Source: an uncultured Dermatophilus sp. (GTDB lineage Bacteria; Actinomycetota; Actinomycetes; Actinomycetales; Dermatophilaceae). From it: a stretch of DNA of 9,353 nucleotides. Location: NCBI GenBank assembly GCA_945876925.1, contig CAMCQD010000045.1:1-9353 (forward strand), given 5' to 3'. The stretch's first letter is position 1. Every line of letters starts with the position of its first letter. The notes under the pieces are model-generated. The model did no database searches. It saw only the letters and a program-made list of their open reading frames with translations, and had not been told where the DNA came from. The position numbers were made by a program, and so were the translations under genes. Shown here piece after piece: positions 5,802 through 9,353 of the stretch.

Positions 5802-7139
5802 ATGAGCGAACCGCCGGTGTATCACCACCGCCGCCACGATCCGGTGACCTGGATCTGCGTGCTGTTCACCGCGAACTTCTTCCTCATGCGGATCTCGGTG
5901 CCGGACCTGAACATCTCGGTGTCGACCCCGCTGACATTGCTGTGGCTGATCCTCGCCTGGCGGGCGCACATCATCGTCATCGAGCCCCGGCGCACGGCAC
6001 TGTGGCTGGCCGCCAGCGGGGTCTCGGCCCTGGCGACGCTGGGCCAGGTACTCTGGGTGCCCTCGCTGTTCGTCAGCATCAACAGCTGGGGGCTGTGGAT
6101 CGTCACGTGGCTCCCGGCGGCTTTCATGATGGCCGACCGCACCCAGGCCACGTATCAGCGGCTGCTGCGGGCCATCACCACGCTCGGGCTCGTGTTCGCC
6201 TCCATCTCGGTCGCGTTCATCGGCACCCAGATGGTGGGCATCCCCTACCGGGACTACCTGAGCGAGTGGCTGCCGTCGAACATGCTGGTGGCGGACTTCA
6301 ACACCTCGTACGCGCTCTACTACGGCAGTTCGCTGTACAAGTCCAACGGCTGGTTCACCCTCGAGCCGTCGTTCATGTCGTTCATCCTCGGGCTGTGCAT
6401 CCTGGCGGCGCTGTACACCCGGGCACGCACGTGGAAGCTGCTGCTGCTCCTGCTGGGCATGATCGCCACCGCGGCCGGGTCGGGTTTCTTCATCGTGCTC
6501 GTCGGCGTCATCGTCATGCTGGGCTTCCGGCAGTGGCGGCTGCTGCACCGCTACGTCATCCCGACGCTCGTGCTCGCCGCGATCGTCATCCCGACGCAGA
6601 TCGGGCAGGTGATCATCGCCCGGCTGTCCGAGAGCAGCACCGGAGGCTCGTCCACGTCGCTGCGCACCTTCGAGCCGTACGAGTACCTGTGGCCCAAGTG
6701 GACCCAGGAGCCGGCGATCACCTTGTTCGGCGGCGGTCCCGGATCGTCCCGGCACGTCATCGACGGGTCCGGGGTGCACGGCCTGCTCGTGCCGACAGTG
6801 GGCAAGGTGCTCTTCGACTACGGGCTGATCGCGGGCGCGCTGCTGACGGTGCTCGTCGTCGTGTCCTACGTCAAGGCCATCGAGCCGGCGATCGCCTACT
6901 CGGTGCTGGCGTCGATGCTCATCCTGCAGCCCCCGGCTCAGCCGCTCATCATCCCGGCCTTCCTGCTCAGCACGCTGTGGGCGCCCGCGCTGCCCGGTAA
7001 CAAGCTGGCGGGCACGAAGGACGATGAGGAGCCGGATGCTCCGCCGGGCGGGAACGACGACGGCGAGGCCGGCGGCAACGGCACCGCAGGCCCGGCACGT
7101 ACGCAAGCTGTTCATCGCGACCCGGAACGGAGCCTCTGA
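5802..7139 (+). CDS. Wzy-like polysaccharide polymerase (O-antigen polymerase/ligase-like membrane protein)
   Basis: A 445-residue protein with about 10 membrane helices, taken as the polymerase that joins lipid-linked repeat units on the outer face. After a His/Arg-rich start (MSEPPVYHHRRHDPVTW) come paired helices, then a large outer loop (about residues 146-187, YRDYLSEWLPSNMLVADFN...SNGWFTLEPS). The EPSFMS segment at 188-193 recalls the E-P-S motif of Wzy-like proteins, and a second loop holds FGGGPGSSRHVIDGSGVHGLLVPTVGKVLFDYG (from about 309), like the G-x-G...H...G pattern of Wzy/WaaL families. The last 40 or so residues are hydrophilic and acidic (KDDEEPDAPPGGNDDGE). ATG 5802 is chosen because the frame upstream runs through the previous gene and the hairpin with no membrane-protein character; GTG 5793 is also possible and neither has a strong Shine-Dalgarno. 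It is one base short of touching the GT2 start. Specificity is unreadable, since Wzy proteins diverge strongly. Confidence 0.8.
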   Translation: MSEPPVYHHRRHDPVTWICVLFTANFFLMRISVPDLNISVSTPLTLLWLILAWRAHIIVIEPRRTALWLAASGVSALATLGQVLWVPSLFVSINSWGLWIVTWLPAAFMMADRTQATYQRLLRAITTLGLVFASISVAFIGTQMVGIPYRDYLSEWLPSNMLVADFNTSYALYYGSSLYKSNGWFTLEPSFMSFILGLCILAALYTRARTWKLLLLLLGMIATAAGSGFFIVLVGVIVMLGFRQWRLLHRYVIPTLVLAAIVIPTQIGQVIIARLSESSTGGSSTSLRTFEPYEYLWPKWTQEPAITLFGGGPGSSRHVIDGSGVHGLLVPTVGKVLFDYGLIAGALLTVLVVVSYVKAIEPAIAYSVLASMLILQPPAQPLIIPAFLLSTLWAPALPGNKLAGTKDDEEPDAPPGGNDDGEAGGNGTAGPARTQAVHRDPERSL

Positions 7140-7140
7140 C

Positions 7141-8142
7141 ATGTCCCCACTGATCAGCGTCATCATGCCCGTGCTGAACGAGGCCGGCAGCGTGGAGGGC
7201 GCGGTCCAGTCCGTGCTAGCCCAGGAGGGCGTGGATGTCGAGGTGCTCGTCGTCGACGGCAACTCCTCGGATGACACCGCCGCGATCGTGCGCCGCCTGG
7301 CTGAGGCTGACCCGCGCGTGCGACTGCTGCACAATCCGGAGGTCGTCATCCCGGCGGGGCTGAACACCGGGATCGCGCACGCCCGGGGCGAGTACATCGC
7401 GCGGGTCGACGGGCATGCCAGCATCAGCGGGGACTACTTCAAGCGGGCCCTGGCCCGGTTCGCGGCCGACCCGCAGCTGGGCGCCGTCGGGGGGCTCCGC
7501 ACCGGCATCTCGGTCACCCCGTCCGGGCGCGCGATCGGGCTGGTGCAGTCCAGCCCGTACGCGATCGGGGACTCGATCAACCACTTCGGCACCGAATACC
7601 AGCTGACCGATCACGCCTCATTCGGGGTGTACCGGGCCGATGTGGCCCGCGAGGTCGGCGGCTGGGATCCGAACCTGCTGGTCAACGAGGATGTCGATTT
7701 CGACCACCGGATCCTGGGCGCGGGCTACACCATCGGCTTCGACCCGGACATGCACATCTGGTGGCATGTGCGCGACAACGTGCCCGACCTGTTCCGGCAG
7801 TACCGCCGGTACGGGCGGGGTAAGGCGCTCATGGTCCGCAAGAACGGCCCCTCGGCGCTGCGCCCCCGGCACCTGGTGGCCCCGCTGGCAGTGGCCGGCA
7901 CGGCAGCGCTGGCCGCGCTGGCGACCCGCAAGCCGCGCCTGGCAGCGCTGGCGTACTCGCCGTATCTGGCAGTGGTCACCCTGGCGAGCGTCAAGGCCTG
8001 GAACAGCCGGGAGACCTCAGAGCCGGTCAGCGCGGCGACCTTGCCGGCCGCGTTCGCGGGCATCCACTACGGCTGGGGCCTGGGCTTCCTGGAGGGGTAC
8101 CTGCTGGGTAAGCAGCCTCGCCGGGCCAGCGGGAAGATCTGA
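7141..8142 (+). CDS. GT2-family glycosyltransferase, ExoA-like
   Basis: A 333-residue inverting GT-A glycosyltransferase, expected to add a sugar to a lipid-linked intermediate at the cytosolic membrane face. It starts LISVIMPVLNEAGSVEGAV, then VLVVDGNSSDDT (D39, D44/D45: nucleotide binding). The metal site reads RVDGHA (D90-G-H92) rather than plain DxD, the form seen in ExoA of succinoglycan synthesis. Then come SFGVYRADVAREVGGWDPNLLVNEDVDF with the catalytic-type E183-D184, and a Q220-YRRY-GRGK motif near the acceptor site. Residues about 240-325 hold hydrophobic helices that should anchor it in the membrane. ATG 7141 has GGAG eight bases upstream and begins one base after the polymerase stop, so the two are co-transcribed. 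A longer frame from ATG 7024 would overlap the polymerase tail and is unlikely. A strong palindrome follows 17 bases after the stop. Confidence 0.93.
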   Translation: MSPLISVIMPVLNEAGSVEGAVQSVLAQEGVDVEVLVVDGNSSDDTAAIVRRLAEADPRVRLLHNPEVVIPAGLNTGIAHARGEYIARVDGHASISGDYFKRALARFAADPQLGAVGGLRTGISVTPSGRAIGLVQSSPYAIGDSINHFGTEYQLTDHASFGVYRADVAREVGGWDPNLLVNEDVDFDHRILGAGYTIGFDPDMHIWWHVRDNVPDLFRQYRRYGRGKALMVRKNGPSALRPRHLVAPLAVAGTAALAALATRKPRLAALAYSPYLAVVTLASVKAWNSRETSEPVSAATLPAAFAGIHYGWGLGFLEGYLLGKQPRRASGKI

Positions 8143-8159
8143 GCGCACGATAAAGGCCC

Positions 8160-8191
8160 GGCCCTGCCCGTAACCGGTTACGGGCAGGGCC
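8160..8191. terminator. 32-bp perfect palindrome, probable bidirectional terminator
   Basis: GGCCCTGCCCGTAACC (8160-8175) is followed directly by its exact reverse complement (8176-8191). It sits in the 58 bases between two converging stops (8142 plus, 8201 minus), where a shared terminator is expected. On the minus strand it is followed by GGGCCTTTA, a weak T-run; on the plus strand no T-run follows. Confidence 0.8.
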
Positions 8192-8200
8192 TGCGTGCGT

Positions 8201-8809
8201 TCAGGGCTGGGTCACGAGCTGGAGGGTGCCGTCGCTTTCGCGGTATTCCTCGCCGGTGACCGGGCAGGACCACAACCCCTCACCGGCTGGCGTGAGCGGC
8301 TCCCCGGCCCGGCCAACCCAGGCGATCCGCTTGGCGGGCACGCCGGCGACCAGCGCGAATGCCGGGACGTCCGTGGTCACGACCGCACCGGCTGCGACGA
8401 GCGCCCACGGCCCGATCTCGACCGGGGCGACGCACACTGCCCGCGCCCCGATGGAGCTGCCCCGGCGGCACGTGACCCCCACGGCCTCCCAGTCATCACC
8501 GCGCTTGAGCGTGCCGTCAGGGGTGATCGAGCGCGGGAAGTGGTCGTTGGTGAACACCGCAGCCGGCCCGACGAACACGCCGTCTTCGAGCATGGCCGGC
8601 TCATACACGAGGGCGTAGTTCTGCACCTTGCAGTTGTCGCCCATGCGCACGCCGGTACCGACATACGCTCCGCGGCCGATGATGCAGTTCCTGCCCAGGA
8701 CGGCGTCCTCCCGCACCTGGGCCAGGTGCCACACCGCGCTCCCCGCGCCGAGCTGGGCATTCTCAGCGACATCGGCACTGGGCTGGATCCGGGCGGACGG
8801 TTCGGACAC
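8201..8809 (-). CDS. Left-handed beta-helix sugar N-acetyltransferase (WbpD/WlbB-like)
   Basis: A 202-residue acyltransferase built from hexapeptide repeats: residues about 8-60 run through IQPSADVAENAQLGAGSAVWHLAQVREDAVLGRNCIIGRGAYVGTGVRMGDN. KVQNYALVYEPAMLEDGVFVGPAAVFTNDHFPRS (61-94) is the signature block of enzymes that use acetyl-CoA to N-acetylate UDP-amino-sugar uronates or related amino sugars (WbpD, WlbB). The helix ends with VVTTDVPAFALVAGVPAKRIAWVGRAG, and a short tail has LWSCPVTGEEYRE, where relatives often carry a Cys-containing tail. The start is GTG 8809, with AAGGAGGA (8821-8814) five bases before it. It faces away from the next glycosyltransferase across a 149-bp control region. 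It implies an acetamido sugar in the polymer, but no aminotransferase or dehydrogenase for such a sugar is in view. Acetylation of another amino-sugar nucleotide is possible. Confidence 0.88.
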   Translation of the reverse strand: MSEPSARIQPSADVAENAQLGAGSAVWHLAQVREDAVLGRNCIIGRGAYVGTGVRMGDNCKVQNYALVYEPAMLEDGVFVGPAAVFTNDHFPRSITPDGTLKRGDDWEAVGVTCRRGSSIGARAVCVAPVEIGPWALVAAGAVVTTDVPAFALVAGVPAKRIAWVGRAGEPLTPAGEGLWSCPVTGEEYRESDGTLQLVTQP

Positions 8810-8813
8810 GTCG

Positions 8814-8821
8814 TCCTCCTT
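8814..8821 (-). promoter_or_regulatory. Strong Shine-Dalgarno for the acetyltransferase GTG start
   Basis: AAGGAGGA on the minus strand, five bases from GTG 8809 counted from GGAGG. It is nearly complementary to the 16S rRNA tail and decides the GTG start. Confidence 0.8.
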
Positions 8822-8846
8822 GGTCGGGAGTGGCCGGCAGACCCAC

Positions 8847-8913
8847 TCAGACTACTGACCAGCAGCGGCTTCGCGCAGCGCGCCTCGCGCTGCTGCTTAC
8901 TCCGATAGTCTGA
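8847..8913. promoter_or_regulatory. Nested inverted repeats between divergent genes; possible paired -10 elements
   Basis: TCAGACTA (8847-8854) and TAGTCTGA (8906-8913) are exact inverted copies. Read outward, each strand gets TAGTCT, a fair -10 hexamer: 8906-8911 for the plus-strand glycosyltransferase and 8854-8849 for the minus-strand acetyltransferase, both 40 to 50 bases before their start codons. Between them lies a tight hairpin, GCAGCGCG-CCT-CGCGCTGC (8875-8893). No convincing -35 is seen on either side. The arrangement suggests either back-to-back promoters sharing a regulator or a symmetric operator. Confidence 0.4.
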
Positions 8914-8958
8914 TCCGGTTCACGCTGCCCACTCGCGCAGTTGAAGGAGACCCACGGA

Positions 8959-9353
8959 ATGTCGCTCGCTCCCGCCGGTGTGCCGGCCGGTCCGCGCGGG
9001 GACCGCCCGCACATGCTCTATGTCGCCTGGGGGTTCCCGCCCTCACGCGGCGGGGGCGTCTACCGGGCGCTTGCGACTGTCAATACGTTCGCTGAGCAGG
9101 GATACGACGTCACGGTGCTCACGGCCACGCGGGAGACGTTCATCGACTACACCGGCGCCGACACCTCCCTGGAGGAGCAGATCGACCCGCGGGCCGAGGT
9201 AGTGCGCATCCCGTTCGCCTGGCCCACGATGGAGATGGATATCCGCAAGTGGTCCCGGTTCCGGGCGTTCGCGCCCAGGTTATGGCGCCGCAGCCGCAAA
9301 TACGCCGACATGCGTGACTTCCCGGAGTCGAATTACGGCCCGTGGCGTAAGCC
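8959..9353 (+). CDS. N-terminal part of a GT4-type glycosyltransferase (cut by window edge)
   Basis: The first 131 residues of a GT-B glycosyltransferase; the frame is open to the right edge. ATG 8959 has GGAG at 8946-8949, nine bases upstream. After an 18-residue Gly/Pro-rich lead, residues 19-55 read MLYVAWGFPPSRGGGVYRALATVNTFAEQGYDVTVLTAT. This is the first strand, glycine-rich loop and helix of a GT4-like acceptor domain (compare FPP-x2-GG-x2-R in many actinomycete enzymes). IDPRAEVVRIPFAWP (about 75-89) continues the fold. The donor-binding E-x7-E motif would lie beyond the edge. It probably adds another sugar of the same repeat unit and starts the next plus-strand operon. Confidence 0.82.
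   Translation, partial: MSLAPAGVPAGPRGDRPHMLYVAWGFPPSRGGGVYRALATVNTFAEQGYDVTVLTATRETFIDYTGADTSLEEQIDPRAEVVRIPFAWPTMEMDIRKWSRFRAFAPRLWRRSRKYADMRDFPESNYGPWRK

Noticed and set aside
5592..7424. 610-codon minus-strand frame over the polymerase gene
   Set aside because: Its sequence is the Arg/Gln/His-rich kind produced by antisense reading of a hydrophobic membrane protein; the plus-strand polymerase reading is convincing.
1..9353. Mobile elements, CRISPR array, tRNA or rRNA genes
   Set aside because: No transposase, integrase, regular spaced repeats, or tRNA/rRNA-like sequence was found by reading both strands.

Overview
The window is very GC-rich. Its genes are almost saturated with G or C at third codon positions, often start with GTG, and are packed with overlapping or nearly touching ends. 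This points to a high-GC actinomycete (Actinobacteria); nothing in the sequence fixes the genus. The central part is a cell-surface or extracellular polysaccharide gene cluster of the Wzx/Wzy type, which runs off the right edge. The left edge holds unrelated carbon-metabolism genes.

Layout. (1) 1-296: C-terminal end of a GH13-type (probably amylosucrase-like) enzyme. (2) 394-1242: a GntR/UTRA transcription regulator. (3) 3976 down to 1239, minus strand: a two-gene operon with a GT4 glycosyltransferase followed by a Wzx-like flippase, joined by an ATGA overlap. Its last stop overlaps the stop of the regulator. (4) 3977-4543: a 567-bp divergent control region. It holds a pair of 20-bp direct repeats, a 12-bp inverted repeat, an isolated AT-rich spot and a strong leader hairpin. 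(5) 4544-8142, plus strand: a Wzz-like polysaccharide co-polymerase with a degenerate kinase-like tail, a Wzy-like polymerase and an ExoA-like GT2 glycosyltransferase. A 15-bp hairpin sits between the first and second of these. (6) 8160-8191: a 32-bp perfect palindrome between convergent genes, probably a bidirectional terminator. (7) 8809 down to 8201, minus strand: a left-handed beta-helix sugar N-acetyltransferase of the WbpD/WlbB kind. (8) 8810-8958: a divergent control region with nested inverted repeats. (9) 8959 to the end: the first 131 residues of another GT4-type glycosyltransferase.

How they could work together (inference from families): the GT2 and the two GT4 enzymes would add sugars to a lipid-linked repeat unit at the inner face of the membrane. 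The acetyltransferase would N-acetylate an amino-sugar nucleotide precursor. The flippase would export the unit, the Wzy-like protein would polymerise it outside, and the Wzz-like protein would set chain length. No priming phosphoglycosyltransferase, BY-kinase, phosphatase or nucleotide-sugar synthesis genes are visible, so the locus must continue beyond the right edge or use genes elsewhere.

The points most worth a second look are the co-polymerase whose cytoplasmic tail resembles a BY-kinase with all three nucleotide-binding motifs lost, the operator-like direct repeats and structured leader in the 3977-4543 region, and the symmetric repeats between 8809 and 8959. No mobile element, tRNA, rRNA or CRISPR array was seen.
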